DNA from: Sulfurimonas sp.
Lineage (GTDB): Bacteria; Campylobacterota; Campylobacteria; Campylobacterales; Sulfurimonadaceae
Length of the DNA: 47,030 nucleotides
Direction: 5' to 3'
Assembly: GCA_027448805.1 (NCBI GenBank)
Contig: DAIDMU010000017.1
Span: 1-47,030, forward strand
The position numbers and the translations under genes were made by a program. Within the stretch, counting starts at the first letter, position 1; every line of letters starts with the position of its first letter. The notes beneath the pieces are model-generated. The model had not been told where the DNA came from. It did no database searches and was given only the letters and a program-made list of their open reading frames with translations. Positions 33,997 to 42,973 of the stretch are shown one piece after another.

Positions 33997-34245
33997 ATGA
34001 CGTTTAAAGATTTGGAATTTGTGTTAGAGTTAAATGGTATTATGAAAAGAGATATCGAACAGATCTTGGATTTTAGTAAAAAGAATGGCATTGACAAAGA
34101 ACAAATTGATGATGAACTTAACAAGTTAGGATATGAAAAAATTTTTGAAAATGGGCTTGATGACGCGCTGGATGACGATGACGATGACTATGATCACATA
34201 GAAAAATTTCGCCATAGACATAAGTTTAATGAGGATTATGATTAG
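33997..34245 (+). CDS. 82-aa acidic hypothetical protein
   Basis: No family recognised. The N-terminal ~55 residues look like a small helical domain (FKDLEFVLELNGIMKRDIEQILDFSKKNGIDKEQIDDELNKLGY). An aspartate run (ALDDDDDDYDH) and a short basic-acidic tail (KFRHRHKFNEDYD) follow. GAGGG ribosome binding site 8 bases before the ATG. It precedes two further small genes on the same strand by about 100 bases. The Asp run and His residues could bind metal; this is only a guess. Confidence 0.75.
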   Translation: MTFKDLEFVLELNGIMKRDIEQILDFSKKNGIDKEQIDDELNKLGYEKIFENGLDDALDDDDDDYDHIEKFRHRHKFNEDYD

Positions 34246-34346
34246 TGGTAAACAGAGCTCGCAAAGAGCATCTTTGGTCGAGAGAGTGTGTTTTCATGCT
34301 TCAATATGATAGAATAGTGTTTATATAAGACAAATAGGAATATTTT

Positions 34347-34574
34347 ATGCAAAATCAAACAAATTTAGCTAAATTAAATGATAAGGTCTCAGCTATTGTC
34401 GGGCAGTACAATTCATTTAAACAAGAGAACGAAGAGCTTAGGGCGGAGATAGTTAAGCTAAAAGTTGAGAGTGAAGTTAAAAATAAAGAGATAGAAAAAT
34501 TAATAGAGCAAAACGCAATCAAAGATTCTGAGATAGAAGCAATTGTAGACAAATTAGAAAGCATTATGGTTTAA
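34347..34574 (+). CDS. 75-aa coiled-coil protein (ZapB-like in character)
   Basis: A small protein that is almost wholly coiled coil: NSFKQENEELRAEIVKLKVESEVKNKEIEKLIEQNAIKDSEIEAIVDKLESIM has a regular heptad pattern. No signal peptide or membrane segment. It ends 4 bases before the ZapA-like gene, and the pairing of a short coiled coil with a ZapA-like protein suggests a divisome role. TAGGAA ribosome binding site before the ATG. Sequence homology to ZapB cannot be claimed from a coiled coil alone. Confidence 0.7.
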   Translation: MQNQTNLAKLNDKVSAIVGQYNSFKQENEELRAEIVKLKVESEVKNKEIEKLIEQNAIKDSEIEAIVDKLESIMV

Positions 34575-34578
34575 ATTT

Positions 34579-34797
34579 ATGAGCAAAAAGCTTGGATTAA
34601 ATATAGGCGGCCGCCGTTTTGATGTTGATGTCGAAGATAATTTTGCCTCTTTTTTAGAACAACAGATGAAAAAAGATTTTAACATCGACGGCAATAATGA
34701 TTTGAAGTTATTGCTTCAGGCCTACGTTCGTAAAAATCATGATTTGTATGTACAAGAACAGAGAATAGAAGAAATTACAAAAAAACTAGAAATTTAA
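34579..34797 (+). CDS. ZapA-like small protein (tentative)
   Basis: 72 residues. The N-terminus MSKKLGLNIGGRRFDVDVEDNFASFLEQQMKKDF fits the ZapA beta-hairpin followed by a short helix. The remainder (NDLKLLLQAYVRKNHDLYVQEQRIEEITKKLEI) is a long helix like the ZapA dimer/tetramer coiled coil. ZapA stabilises FtsZ protofilaments. The similarity is structural and by length; I am not certain of the family. Coupled to the coiled-coil gene, followed 65 bases later by tRNA-Arg. Confidence 0.55.
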   Translation: MSKKLGLNIGGRRFDVDVEDNFASFLEQQMKKDFNIDGNNDLKLLLQAYVRKNHDLYVQEQRIEEITKKLEI

Positions 34798-34830
34798 GAT
34801 AAAATTTATTATTATATAAGTTATAAGTGA

Positions 34831-34836
34831 TATAAT
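34831..34836 (+). promoter_or_regulatory. -10 box for tRNA-Arg
   Basis: TATAAT 26 bases before the mature 5' end of the tRNA predicts a start near 34843 and a short 5' leader for RNase P. Confidence 0.6.
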
Positions 34837-34862
34837 TTCGGTCTCTTAAATAGAGAAGATGT

Positions 34863-34939
34863 GCGTTCGTAGCTCAGCTGGATAGAGCACTGGTTTGCGG
34901 TACCAGCGGTCAGGGATTCGAATTCCTTCGGGCGCACCA
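34863..34939 (+). tRNA. tRNA-Arg (GCG)
   Basis: Acceptor stem GCGTTCG/CGGGCGC (two G-T pairs), D arm GCTC-AGCTGGATA-GAGC with the GGA typical of arginine tRNAs, anticodon stem CTGGT/ACCAG with loop TTGCGGT giving anticodon GCG, T arm AGGGA-TTCGAAT-TCCTT, encoded CCA. 77 bases. The anticodon starts with G rather than the A (to inosine) usual for bacterial CGN-reading tRNA-Arg. Confidence 0.93.
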
Positions 34940-35060
34940 TAAAAATTTATTTAACTCTTGATTTCTAACATTTTTCCCATAGACTCCCCATACTTTAAAC
35001 TTCAATTAGATATATTTAACAAAAAATAAAATTGTATTGCAAAATATTTCAAGGAAGCAG

Positions 35061-35930
35061 ATGAAAGGCATTATTTTAGCAGGCGGAAGCGGAACAAGAC
35101 TCTACCCGATTACAAAGAGTATCAGCAAGCAGCTCTTGCCAATATATGACAAACCGATGATTTACTATCCTCTCTCAGTTTTGATGCTTGCAGGCATAAA
35201 AGAGATACTTATAATCTCAACACCGCAAGATATCGGAAAGTTTGAAGAACTTTTGGGCAGCGGAAGCGACCTAGGCATTAAACTTCAATATAAAATACAG
35301 CCCTCTCCGGAAGGACTTGCTCAGGCGTTTATAATAGGCGAAGAGTTTATAGGCGATGACAATGTATGTTTAGTCCTTGGCGATAACATCTTCTACGGTC
35401 ACGGTTTTACACCGCTTCTTAAAAATGCGGCTTCACTAAAAGATGGTGCCGTAGTATTTGGTTATCAGGTAAAAGATCCACAGAGATTCGGCGTTGTAGA
35501 GTTTGATGAAAATCAAAAGGCCATAAGCATTGAAGAGAAGCCGCAGCATCCTAAATCAAACTTTGCTGTAACAGGACTCTACTTTTATGATAACAGTGTA
35601 GTCGGTATCGCTAAAAATGTAAAACCTTCACACAGAGGGGAGTTGGAGATTACATCGGTTAATGAAGAGTATTTAAAAAGAGGCAAATTAAAAGTGGAAG
35701 TTCTAGGTCGCGGTTTTGCATGGCTGGACACCGGAACATATGACAGTCTTATAGAAGCTGGACAATTTGTGCAAACCATAGAGCATAGACAGGGGTATAA
35801 AATAGCATGTTTGGAAGAGATTGCGTACAATAACAAATGGATAACCAAAGAGCAGGTTTTAGAGATAGCAAAGCCGCTCTCAAAAAATAATTACGGCAAA
35901 TATTTAGAAGATTTGGTAAAAGAAAAATGA
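35061..35930 (+). CDS. rfbA: Glucose-1-phosphate thymidylyltransferase
   Basis: Makes dTDP-glucose, the first step to dTDP-rhamnose and related surface sugars. The nucleotidyltransferase motif [37 protein letters not shown] is at the N-terminus, followed by [32 protein letters not shown] and [17 protein letters not shown]. The internal ATG at 35061 follows AAGGA at correct spacing and gives the normal start; the track start adds eight spurious residues. 289 residues. Overlaps rfbB by 4 bases. Confidence 0.95.
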   Translation: MKGIILAGGSGTRLYPITKSISKQLLPIYDKPMIYYPLSVLMLAGIKEILIISTPQDIGKFEELLGSGSDLGIKLQYKIQPSPEGLAQAFIIGEEFIGDDNVCLVLGDNIFYGHGFTPLLKNAASLKDGAVVFGYQVKDPQRFGVVEFDENQKAISIEEKPQHPKSNFAVTGLYFYDNSVVGIAKNVKPSHRGELEITSVNEEYLKRGKLKVEVLGRGFAWLDTGTYDSLIEAGQFVQTIEHRQGYKIACLEEIAYNNKWITKEQVLEIAKPLSKNNYGKYLEDLVKEK

Positions 35931-36976
35931 CAACTATATTATTGACGGGAACAGCAGGTTTTATCGGCTCAAACTTTGTGCCGTACTTTTTGGAAAAATA
36001 CCAAAACTACAATCTTATAAACTTAGACTTGCTTACTTATGCAGGAAATTTGGAAAATCTAAAAGAGTGTGAAGCAAATCCGCGATACAAATTTATCAAA
36101 GGCGATATCTGCAATCGTGAGCTGGTAGAGTTTATATTTAATGAGTATGACATACAAGGTGTCATTCACTTTGCAGCGGAATCTCATGTAGATAACTCCA
36201 TTAAAAATCCGGCTGTATTTATAGAGACGAATGTAAACGGCACTTTTACGCTGATTGATGTCGCATATAAGTATTGGATGCAAAAGCCGTTTAACTACAA
36301 AGAAAAATATAATAACTGCAGATTTACTGAAGAAACTCCCGTTGGTCGTTTTCACCATATTTCAACTGATGAGGTTTACGGAACATTAGGCGAAACGGGA
36401 CTTTTCACGGAGAGTACGCCCTATGCGCCGAACTCTCCATATAGTGCAAGCAAAGCTTCAAGCGATATGATAGTAAGAAGTTATCAGGAAACTTATGGAT
36501 TAAACACGGTAATCACAAACTGCTCAAACAACTACGGTCCAAAACAGCATGATGAAAAACTGATTCCAACTATCATCAGAAATGCATTAAAAGGAGATCC
36601 TATCCCAATTTACGGAGACGGAAAAAATATAAGAGACTGGCTCTATGTGCTTGACCACTGCAAGGGAATTGACCTTGTTTACCATGCCGGAAAAACCGGC
36701 GAGGTTTATAACATAGGCGGAAGAAACGAGAGAACAAACCTTCAGATAGTTGATAAAATATGTACAATTCTTGATGAGAAAGTGCCGACAAAAAAGAGTT
36801 ACAAAGAGCTTATTACATTCGTAGAGGATAGAGCAGGGCACGATAGACGCTATGCCATAGATGCAACAAAACTGGAAAATGAGCTTCTCTGGAGAGCGGA
36901 TGAGAATTTTGATACGGGAATTGTAAAAACTATAGAGTGGTATTTAGAGAAATATAAAAAAAAGAGCGAAATATAG
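35927..36976 (+). CDS. rfbB: dTDP-glucose 4,6-dehydratase
   Basis: NAD-dependent SDR enzyme converting dTDP-glucose to dTDP-4-keto-6-deoxyglucose. NAD motif [12 protein letters not shown] near residue 7; [11 protein letters not shown]; the catalytic STDEVYG; and the Tyr-x3-Lys pair in [11 protein letters not shown]. 349 residues. There is no rfbC or rfbD next to it, so the final sugar (rhamnose, fucosamine-type or other) is not determined here. Its end forms half of a bidirectional terminator shared with trpA. Confidence 0.95.
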   Translation: MTTILLTGTAGFIGSNFVPYFLEKYQNYNLINLDLLTYAGNLENLKECEANPRYKFIKGDICNRELVEFIFNEYDIQGVIHFAAESHVDNSIKNPAVFIETNVNGTFTLIDVAYKYWMQKPFNYKEKYNNCRFTEETPVGRFHHISTDEVYGTLGETGLFTESTPYAPNSPYSASKASSDMIVRSYQETYGLNTVITNCSNNYGPKQHDEKLIPTIIRNALKGDPIPIYGDGKNIRDWLYVLDHCKGIDLVYHAGKTGEVYNIGGRNERTNLQIVDKICTILDEKVPTKKSYKELITFVEDRAGHDRRYAIDATKLENELLWRADENFDTGIVKTIEWYLEKYKKKSEI

Positions 36977-37001
36977 CTTTTAGCTGTTTATTTCACTCTT
37001 T
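36961..37001. terminator. Bidirectional terminator between rfbB and trpA
   Basis: AAAGAGCGAAATA (36961-36973) pairs with TATTTCACTCTTT (36989-37001) over 13 positions with one C-A mismatch (a G-U wobble on the other strand), and an inner AGC/GCT stem lies in the loop. T-rich sequence follows on both strands (TAATATTTTT on plus, a longer T run on minus). Both stop codons lie inside the structure. Confidence 0.8.
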
Positions 37002-37720
37002 AATATTTTTGCCAGTTCGCTGCACTCTTTAATCTTATTTTCATAACTTAGGCTCTCTTTTAACAATATATCAATAAAAGCACTTCCTACTATTACGCCA
37101 TCGGCACCTTTTACCTTGTCTTTTGCGGTATTTTTATTTACTCCAAAACCCACATAAACAGGAGTGGGAGTATATTTTTTTATTGAAGATAGAAAAGGCT
37201 GCAAATCTTCAGCGCTGCCTGAACCGGTAATCCCGGTATAAGCCACCATGTAGATGAATTTTTTAGAATCCTTAACTATCTTCTCAATTCTGGCTTCACT
37301 ATCGGTTGGAGCGACAAAACTTATGTTTGACATCTTGTTTGAATCAAAGAGGTTTTGATACGCCAAAGCCTCTTCATGAGGCAGGTCGGGAATTATAAAT
37401 CCGTTTATCCCCATCTCTTTTGCCAAAGGAATTAATTTATCCATTTTTTGTTGATAGAAACTGTTGAAATATCCCATCCACAGTGTATCAACCTTTGGAG
37501 CAACCGCCTTTGATATTTCTAAAAGATGTTTAAATTTAAACCCTAGCTCAAGTGCTTTATGGTTTGCCTCTTCTATCAAAGGACCGTCTGCTACAGGGTC
37601 AGAGAATGGAACTCCGAGCTCGAGTGTGTCAACTCCGCTCTCACTAAGCGCAATAGCCAAGTCAATGCTGAAAGATTTTTCCGGATAAGCGGATGTTATG
37701 TATGCTACTAGTTTTTTCAA
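36980..37720 (-). CDS. trpA: Tryptophan synthase alpha chain
   Basis: Cleaves indole-3-glycerol phosphate to indole and glyceraldehyde-3-phosphate, working with TrpB. Catalytic Glu and Asp are in LELGVPFSDPVADGPLIEEAN. The phosphate-site motifs GFGVNKNTA and GVIVGSAFID are present. At 246 residues it is slightly short of E. coli TrpA (268) but complete. No other trp gene is nearby. It overlaps the preceding Hpt gene by 4 bases, so the two are translationally coupled. Confidence 0.95.
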   Translation of the reverse strand: MKKLVAYITSAYPEKSFSIDLAIALSESGVDTLELGVPFSDPVADGPLIEEANHKALELGFKFKHLLEISKAVAPKVDTLWMGYFNSFYQQKMDKLIPLAKEMGINGFIIPDLPHEEALAYQNLFDSNKMSNISFVAPTDSEARIEKIVKDSKKFIYMVAYTGITGSGSAEDLQPFLSSIKKYTPTPVYVGFGVNKNTAKDKVKGADGVIVGSAFIDILLKESLSYENKIKECSELAKILKSEINS

Positions 37721-38121
37721 TTTTTTTCCAAGTCTGGTAATTTAAGCAGAGAATATTTTATACGAGTAAGCTCGTTGTCAAGTTTTAAATCGTCTTTCCA
37801 TGTGGCAAACATGTCGCTAATCTCGAGCAGCCAGCTTATGGTCTCTTCATTGACGCTGCTATGGTTAGTTCTTATCTGCTCAAGTGCATCTTCGACAAAA
37901 GCTGAAAGTCTTGACATCTGAACGATTTTCAAAAAGCCTGAGGCAGATTTAATATTATGAAAAACACGAAAAAGCTCGTTAATGCTCTGCTCATATTTGT
38001 TTGGTTTTTTCAGATCTAAAATCATAACCTCCATGTAATCAACCATCATAGAGTAGTGATCCAAAAATTCATCGACTATTTCATAATCAAAGTTAGAATC
38101 TAAATCACTTCTTATGCCCAT
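37717..38121 (-). CDS. Hpt (histidine phosphotransfer) domain protein
   Basis: A 134-residue helical protein carrying the Hpt motif FRVFHNIKSASGFLKI with the phospho-accepting His55. This is the CheA-P1-like form of Hpt. It has no kinase or receiver domain attached, so it is a free phosphotransfer module. The partners are unknown; a single-domain CheY is encoded about 6 kb away. Unusual in being coupled to trpA, probably without functional meaning. Confidence 0.85.
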   Translation of the reverse strand: MGIRSDLDSNFDYEIVDEFLDHYSMMVDYMEVMILDLKKPNKYEQSINELFRVFHNIKSASGFLKIVQMSRLSAFVEDALEQIRTNHSSVNEETISWLLEISDMFATWKDDLKLDNELTRIKYSLLKLPDLEKN

Positions 38122-38197
38122 AAAATATTTCTCCTATATAGCCAAAATTATAGCAATATTTAGTTAAAATACTTTTTATTAAATTAAAGAGTTTAAA

Positions 38198-38989
38198 ATG
38201 ACCAAAAAAATGACGATAACTTCTATCAAAAAGAGCAAAGGGGTAACACCTTTGGTTGTGATAACAGCTTACGATGCGCTTTTTGCAAAACTTCTAGAAC
38301 CTAGCTCCGATATGATTTTGGTCGGCGATAGTTTAAATATGAGTTTTGCCGGCAGGAGTGATACGTTAAGTGCAACTCTGGAGCAGATGATATATCATAC
38401 CAACGCTGTCGCGATGGGTGCAAAAGATAGTTTTTTGATTTGCGATATGCCGTTTGGAACATATGTAAACCCAGATGAAGCCCTTAGAAATGCAATTAAA
38501 GTTTTTCAAGAAACTCCGGCAGATGCCATTAAAATAGAGGGCGGGGAAGAGAAGGCTGATACAATAAAGTATCTTTGCTCAAACGGTATCGCAGTTTGCG
38601 GGCATATTGGACTTTTGCCGCAAGCTTTTCGCTCCGAGGGCGGCTATAAGGTAAAGGGTAAAAACGAGCAGGAGAGACTGCAGCTTATAAAGGATGCAAA
38701 AGCTGTTGAGGCGGCTGGGGCATTTTGTATGGTAATAGAGGGTGTTAAAGCAGAGGTTGCACGCGATGTTGCAAAAAGCGTAGACATACCTGTAATAGGC
38801 ATAGGAGCGGGCAGAGATGTGGATGGACAGGTTCTTGTTTTTTCCGACATGTTGGGCTTTTTTGAAGAGTTTACGCCAAAGTTTGTTAAGAAGTATATGG
38901 ATGGCGCATCATTGGTGAAAAATGCAATTAAGAACTACGCTGACGAGGTAAAATCTAAAGAGTTTCCTCAAGATATACACACATACTAA
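38198..38989 (+). CDS. panB: 3-methyl-2-oxobutanoate hydroxymethyltransferase
   Basis: First committed step of pantothenate (coenzyme A precursor) synthesis. Metal and substrate motifs [52 protein letters not shown], and [16 protein letters not shown] with the catalytic Glu in MVIEGV. 263 residues, normal length. It precedes ruvB by 8 bases, the order I recall from Helicobacter. Confidence 0.96.
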   Translation: MTKKMTITSIKKSKGVTPLVVITAYDALFAKLLEPSSDMILVGDSLNMSFAGRSDTLSATLEQMIYHTNAVAMGAKDSFLICDMPFGTYVNPDEALRNAIKVFQETPADAIKIEGGEEKADTIKYLCSNGIAVCGHIGLLPQAFRSEGGYKVKGKNEQERLQLIKDAKAVEAAGAFCMVIEGVKAEVARDVAKSVDIPVIGIGAGRDVDGQVLVFSDMLGFFEEFTPKFVKKYMDGASLVKNAIKNYADEVKSKEFPQDIHTY

Positions 38990-38997
38990 GAGAAGAT

Positions 38998-40008
38998 ATG
39001 GAAAGATTGGTTGAGATAGAGAGATTTGATGCGGAGGAGAGTTGTGAGATAACTCTGCGTCCGAGTGCCTGGAGCGAGTATATCGGGCAGGAGCAGATTA
39101 AAAAGAATCTCGGCGTCTTTATAGAGGCTAGCAAAAAAAGAGGAGAGGCTCTTGACCATGTTCTTTTCTTCGGGCCTCCGGGGCTTGGTAAAACAACTCT
39201 GGCGCTGATAATTGCAAATGAGATGAACGCAAACATCAAAGTAACAGCCGCTCCGATGATAGAAAAAAGCGGGGATTTGGCAGCAATTCTTACAAATTTG
39301 GAAGAGGGTGACATACTCTTTATTGATGAGATTCACCGCCTATCACCGGCCGTTGAAGAGATACTCTACTCATCGATGGAAGATTTTCGTATAGACATAA
39401 TCATAGGCAGCGGTCCTGCTGCGCAAACTGTAAAAATTGATTTGCCGCGTTTTACTTTGATAGGAGCTACAACAAGAGCCGGAATGCTCTCCAATCCGCT
39501 TCGAGACAGATTTGGCATGAACTTTAGAATGCAGTTTTACTCTCCAGAAGAGCTCTCTAAAATTATCTCTCAAGCTTCAAATAAATTAAACAAGACCATA
39601 GCTCATGAGGCGTGCGAGGAGATAGCAAAAAGAAGCCGCGGAACTCCTCGTATAGCGCTGAGACTTTTGCGTCGTGTAAGAGATTTTGCAGATGTGGCAA
39701 ATGAAAAAGATATACTTCACTCAAGAACGAAATATGCACTTGATGAACTGGGTATAAATTCTCATGGATTTGACGAGATGGACATTAGGCTTTTAAATCT
39801 TTTGGTTGGAGCAAACGGCAGAGCAATTGGGCTTAGTACGATAGCGGCAGCTCTCAGTGAGGATGAGGGAACAGTAGAAGATGTCTTAGAGCCTTACCTT
39901 ATCGCAAACGGTTATCTCGAGAGAACTGCCAAGGGCAGAAAAGCGACCAGAAACACATATGAGATTTTAAATATCAATATTCCACAACAAGAAGGAGCTC
40001 TATTTTGA
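38998..40008 (+). CDS. ruvB: Holliday junction branch migration ATPase RuvB
   Basis: AAA+ motor of the RuvAB complex. N-terminal [19 protein letters not shown], Walker [13 protein letters not shown], Walker [20 protein letters not shown], sensor 1 [20 protein letters not shown], arginine finger region [18 protein letters not shown], and a C-terminal winged helix ending [16 protein letters not shown]. 336 residues. Overlaps the next gene by 4 bases. Confidence 0.97.
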   Translation: MERLVEIERFDAEESCEITLRPSAWSEYIGQEQIKKNLGVFIEASKKRGEALDHVLFFGPPGLGKTTLALIIANEMNANIKVTAAPMIEKSGDLAAILTNLEEGDILFIDEIHRLSPAVEEILYSSMEDFRIDIIIGSGPAAQTVKIDLPRFTLIGATTRAGMLSNPLRDRFGMNFRMQFYSPEELSKIISQASNKLNKTIAHEACEEIAKRSRGTPRIALRLLRRVRDFADVANEKDILHSRTKYALDELGINSHGFDEMDIRLLNLLVGANGRAIGLSTIAAALSEDEGTVEDVLEPYLIANGYLERTAKGRKATRNTYEILNINIPQQEGALF

Positions 40009-41054
40009 AGCCACAATATTTTGTAGCGATACTCTTTGCAACATCGCTTTATTGGATGTATCTTCTATACGCTCCATTTTTGTTAGGGATGATAATAGCG
40101 GCACTTCTTGCAATATCTACGGCGAATATTCAGAATTTTTTTGAAAAAGTTTTAAAGTCAAAATTTTTGGCAGCGCTGAGTTCTAGTCTTCTGCTAGCAG
40201 TTCTGTTTTTTGTACCGCTTGGCTATTTCTTGGTAACGCTAACCGTTAAACTAAATAGTGTGGACCCGATAGTCTTTAAAAATATTGAAACATTAATCAA
40301 AGATTTTCTAGTATCTCCTCCAGAGTATCTACTCTTTTTAAAGCCTTACATGGACAATGCTATTCATGATATGAATATGAGCTCTATAACATCTTATGTA
40401 TTGTCGTTTACAGGTGATATTGGCTCTCTTAGTGCCGGTTACCTTAAAAATTCATTCTTAGTGATAGTTTTTTACTTTTTTGCTCAATACAACGGCGGCT
40501 TTGTGGTTGATTTGCTAAAAAGGGTCGTTCAGATGTCAGTTGATGAGACGACACTTTTGGCAAAAGAGCTCTCGTCCGTTATGAGTGTTGTTTTTTACTC
40601 CATCATAGTAAATGCAATGTTTCAAGGCGTACTTTTTGGAGTAGCTATCTCTTTTATGGGGTATAACGGGCTTCTGTTTGGAATAATGTACGGATTTGCT
40701 TCATTGATTCCGGTTGTAGGCGGAGCTCTTATGTGGCTTCCGTTTATGCTTTATGAGTTCTCAATAGGAAACGGTTCAAATGCGTTGTTTATAGCACTAT
40801 ATTCAGTCCTTGTTATCTCTGTTATTGCGGATACTTTTGTAAAACCTTTAATTATTAAAGAGATAAATCTAAGGCTTTTAAAAGAGGATGATGCAAAGAT
40901 GAATGAGCTTATTATATTTTTTGCTATTATTGCAGGACTTACAACTTTTGGTTTTTGGGGTATGATTTTAGGACCGGCAATTACCGCATTTTTCCTGACT
41001 ATTTTAAAGCTTTTTGAGGCAAGAACAAAAGAGTGTGAATCTAACCAAAACTAA
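40005..41054 (+). CDS. AI-2E family (PerM/YdiK-like) transporter
   Basis: Polytopic inner-membrane protein of 349 residues with about eight hydrophobic segments. The family-typical C-terminal block includes [24 protein letters not shown] and [12 protein letters not shown]...[35 protein letters not shown]. Members have been linked to autoinducer-2 export or Na+/H+ antiport; the substrate here is unknown. It starts within the last codons of ruvB and converges on the acyltransferase gene with a 4-base overlap. Confidence 0.88.
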   Translation: MKPQYFVAILFATSLYWMYLLYAPFLLGMIIAALLAISTANIQNFFEKVLKSKFLAALSSSLLLAVLFFVPLGYFLVTLTVKLNSVDPIVFKNIETLIKDFLVSPPEYLLFLKPYMDNAIHDMNMSSITSYVLSFTGDIGSLSAGYLKNSFLVIVFYFFAQYNGGFVVDLLKRVVQMSVDETTLLAKELSSVMSVVFYSIIVNAMFQGVLFGVAISFMGYNGLLFGIMYGFASLIPVVGGALMWLPFMLYEFSIGNGSNALFIALYSVLVISVIADTFVKPLIIKEINLRLLKEDDAKMNELIIFFAIIAGLTTFGFWGMILGPAITAFFLTILKLFEARTKECESNQN

Positions 41055-41066
41055 TTTTTGTAGATT
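41038..41066. terminator. Weak hairpin between convergent AI-2E and lpxL-like genes
   Basis: AATCTA-(AC)-CAAAA, loop CTAAT, TTTTG-TAGATT: 11 pairs with a 2-base bulge, spanning both stop codons. No clear T-tract, so function as a terminator is uncertain. Confidence 0.35.
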
Positions 41067-41935
41067 TGCGGATAGTCACTTTTGAATCTTCTGTGTACCC
41101 AAAACCAAAATTTTGGGTCATCAGTTATAATTTTTGTAAGCCAGTCTGCTTGAAGTTGAGTAGCTTTTTGAATATCTTCTTGTTCGTTGTCGGTTTTTTC
41201 TACATGTATCTCATCAAAAAATATTAAAGTATAGTTCTCTTCGTCATCCGTTTTCATGATAACCGGTATAATCGCCGCATCGTATTTTCTAGCCAAGTAG
41301 GCAGGAGTAGATGTTTGGCGAATGTTTTTGCCCATAAAACCTACATTTAAACCTTCTCTAGGGTTTATGCCGGTGTCTATTACAATTCCGCATGCTTCGC
41401 CATTTTTTATCAGTTTTATCAGAGGTTTTATTACATTTGATTTTTCTAAAGATTTATTGCCAAATTTCGCACGCGACGTAAGCATCCACTTCTGATATTG
41501 TTTGTTTTTCATTTTTTTAAATACTGCCGTAATCGGTTCTACAAAAGCTCCAACAGCTACGGCGCCGAGCTCCCAAGCACAGTAGTGAGGAGTAACGTAG
41601 ATAATGGCGCGCCCCTCTTTTTGAGCTTTTTGTACAGCCTCTATATTTTTTACGGTAACTTTTTTTGCCAAGTCTTCTTTGCTAATGCGTCTAATTTCCA
41701 TTAAGTGCATAAAATTAAGCAGCAGATTTTTAAAACTGTATCTTACAATCTCATCTTTTTCTTTTATATTTAGTTTTTTATCAAATACAAAATCAAGGTT
41801 TTTGTATGCTATGTTTCTATATCTGGATGAGATATGATAGGCAATGGTTGCCAGTGACATAAAGAAATATTTTCTAAATTTTTTAGGCAGTATCATTAAA
41901 AATTTTTCAAGTAGTAAAAATAGTTTAAAGCTCAT
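41051..41935 (-). CDS. Lipid A biosynthesis late acyltransferase (LpxL/HtrB-like)
   Basis: Adds a secondary acyl chain to lipid A at the inner membrane. N-terminal hydrophobic region (about 3-35), then the catalytic HX4E motif HYCAWELGAVAVG, followed by ITAVFKKMKNKQYQKWMLTSRAKFG, the glycine-containing CGIVIDTGINPREGLNVGFMGKNIRQTSTPAYLARKYDAAIIPV, and the C-terminal DDPKFWFWVHRRFK found in LpxL/LpxM proteins. 294 residues. Which acyl chain it uses cannot be read from sequence. Confidence 0.9.
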   Translation of the reverse strand: MSFKLFLLLEKFLMILPKKFRKYFFMSLATIAYHISSRYRNIAYKNLDFVFDKKLNIKEKDEIVRYSFKNLLLNFMHLMEIRRISKEDLAKKVTVKNIEAVQKAQKEGRAIIYVTPHYCAWELGAVAVGAFVEPITAVFKKMKNKQYQKWMLTSRAKFGNKSLEKSNVIKPLIKLIKNGEACGIVIDTGINPREGLNVGFMGKNIRQTSTPAYLARKYDAAIIPVIMKTDDEENYTLIFFDEIHVEKTDNEQEDIQKATQLQADWLTKIITDDPKFWFWVHRRFKSDYPQIYKN

Positions 41936-42029
41936 TTATCAAATAACTCCGATGTATTCTGAAAATGGATTATATCAAAGGATAGTGTATAAAAATAAAT
42001 AAGTAATAAAATTGTTATCAAGCCTTTGG

Positions 42030-42035
42030 TATAAT
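42030..42035 (+). promoter_or_regulatory. -10 box for the PDC-domain gene and hisH
   Basis: TATAAT 33 bases before the ATG at 42068 gives a leader of about 26 bases with an AAGG ribosome binding site. Confidence 0.5.
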
Positions 42036-42067
42036 CATGCTCATAAAATCAACAAGGCAAGTAAAAG

Positions 42068-42973
42068 ATGCATTTATCAGATATACAAAATTTTTCTGAA
42101 GGCCGTACCAAAGCAAGAGCGTATTTTTGTTATCTTTTCTCAAAAAACATCCAAAACAGGTTGCCGTCACTATCGGTAGAGATGATAATGCCGCGCCTTT
42201 TAAAAATAAAAGCTGATTTGGAGCATTGCGAGGGAGTTTATCTTCTTGACAGCCGCGGTGTTCAGATTTCACCTACATTCGCAGCAGCTAAGCAGATAGA
42301 CGAGGATGCCGGAAAAATCAGAGCCGACAGAGCGTACTATTATCGCGCTGTCAGGGAGGGCAGATGTACAATAACTGACCCTTACCCGTCTCTTATAACG
42401 GGAGAGTTGACCGTAACCGCATCTCAGCCTATTTATGATGAACACGGTGAATTAAAATATGTAGCCTGCTTAGATATGCCGCTTAATGAAGTTATTAAAA
42501 TTTCTCGCTCCACAGTTTTAGACAAATTTTTTATAAATCTTTTTAAGTACTCATATGCGATATTTGCATTTGCCCTTATTGCGGTTGCCATACTTCTGTT
42601 TTTTAAAGGTGTGCAGAGCTTTTTTGTATACGAGATAACACCTGATCATTTTGAGATAAAAGACGTATTTGAAGCAACAATTTTATTAACACTCTCATTG
42701 GCTATATTTGACTTGGCAAAAACTCTCATTGAAGAGGAGATTTTGGGCAGAAACAAGGAGCACAGCATCTCCGGACCGCATAAAACAATGGTTAGATTTT
42801 TGGGTTCAATCATTATAGCTTTGTCTATTGAGGCGCTGATGCTGGTGTTTAAATTTGCAATAACAGACCCGGAAAAATTGGTTTATGCTATGTATATAGT
42901 CGCCGGTGTTTCTATGCTGCTGATAACCTTGGCGGTGTATATTAAATTTACCAAATTAAAGATTGAAGAATGA
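42068..42973 (+). CDS. PDC (Cache) sensor domain membrane protein
   Basis: 301 residues. The first ~160 form a PDC-type sensor fold (CEGVYLLDSRGVQISP, DRAYYYRAVREGRCTITDPYPSLITGELTVTASQPIYDEHGELKYVACLDMPL), without an N-terminal transmembrane helix. Four helices follow (about 164-187, 208-226, 247-265 and 273-292). There is no kinase, GGDEF or chemoreceptor output domain. The ligand and mode of signalling are unknown. It overlaps hisH by 4 bases (ATGA). Confidence 0.8.
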   Translation: MHLSDIQNFSEGRTKARAYFCYLFSKNIQNRLPSLSVEMIMPRLLKIKADLEHCEGVYLLDSRGVQISPTFAAAKQIDEDAGKIRADRAYYYRAVREGRCTITDPYPSLITGELTVTASQPIYDEHGELKYVACLDMPLNEVIKISRSTVLDKFFINLFKYSYAIFAFALIAVAILLFFKGVQSFFVYEITPDHFEIKDVFEATILLTLSLAIFDLAKTLIEEEILGRNKEHSISGPHKTMVRFLGSIIIALSIEALMLVFKFAITDPEKLVYAMYIVAGVSMLLITLAVYIKFTKLKIEE

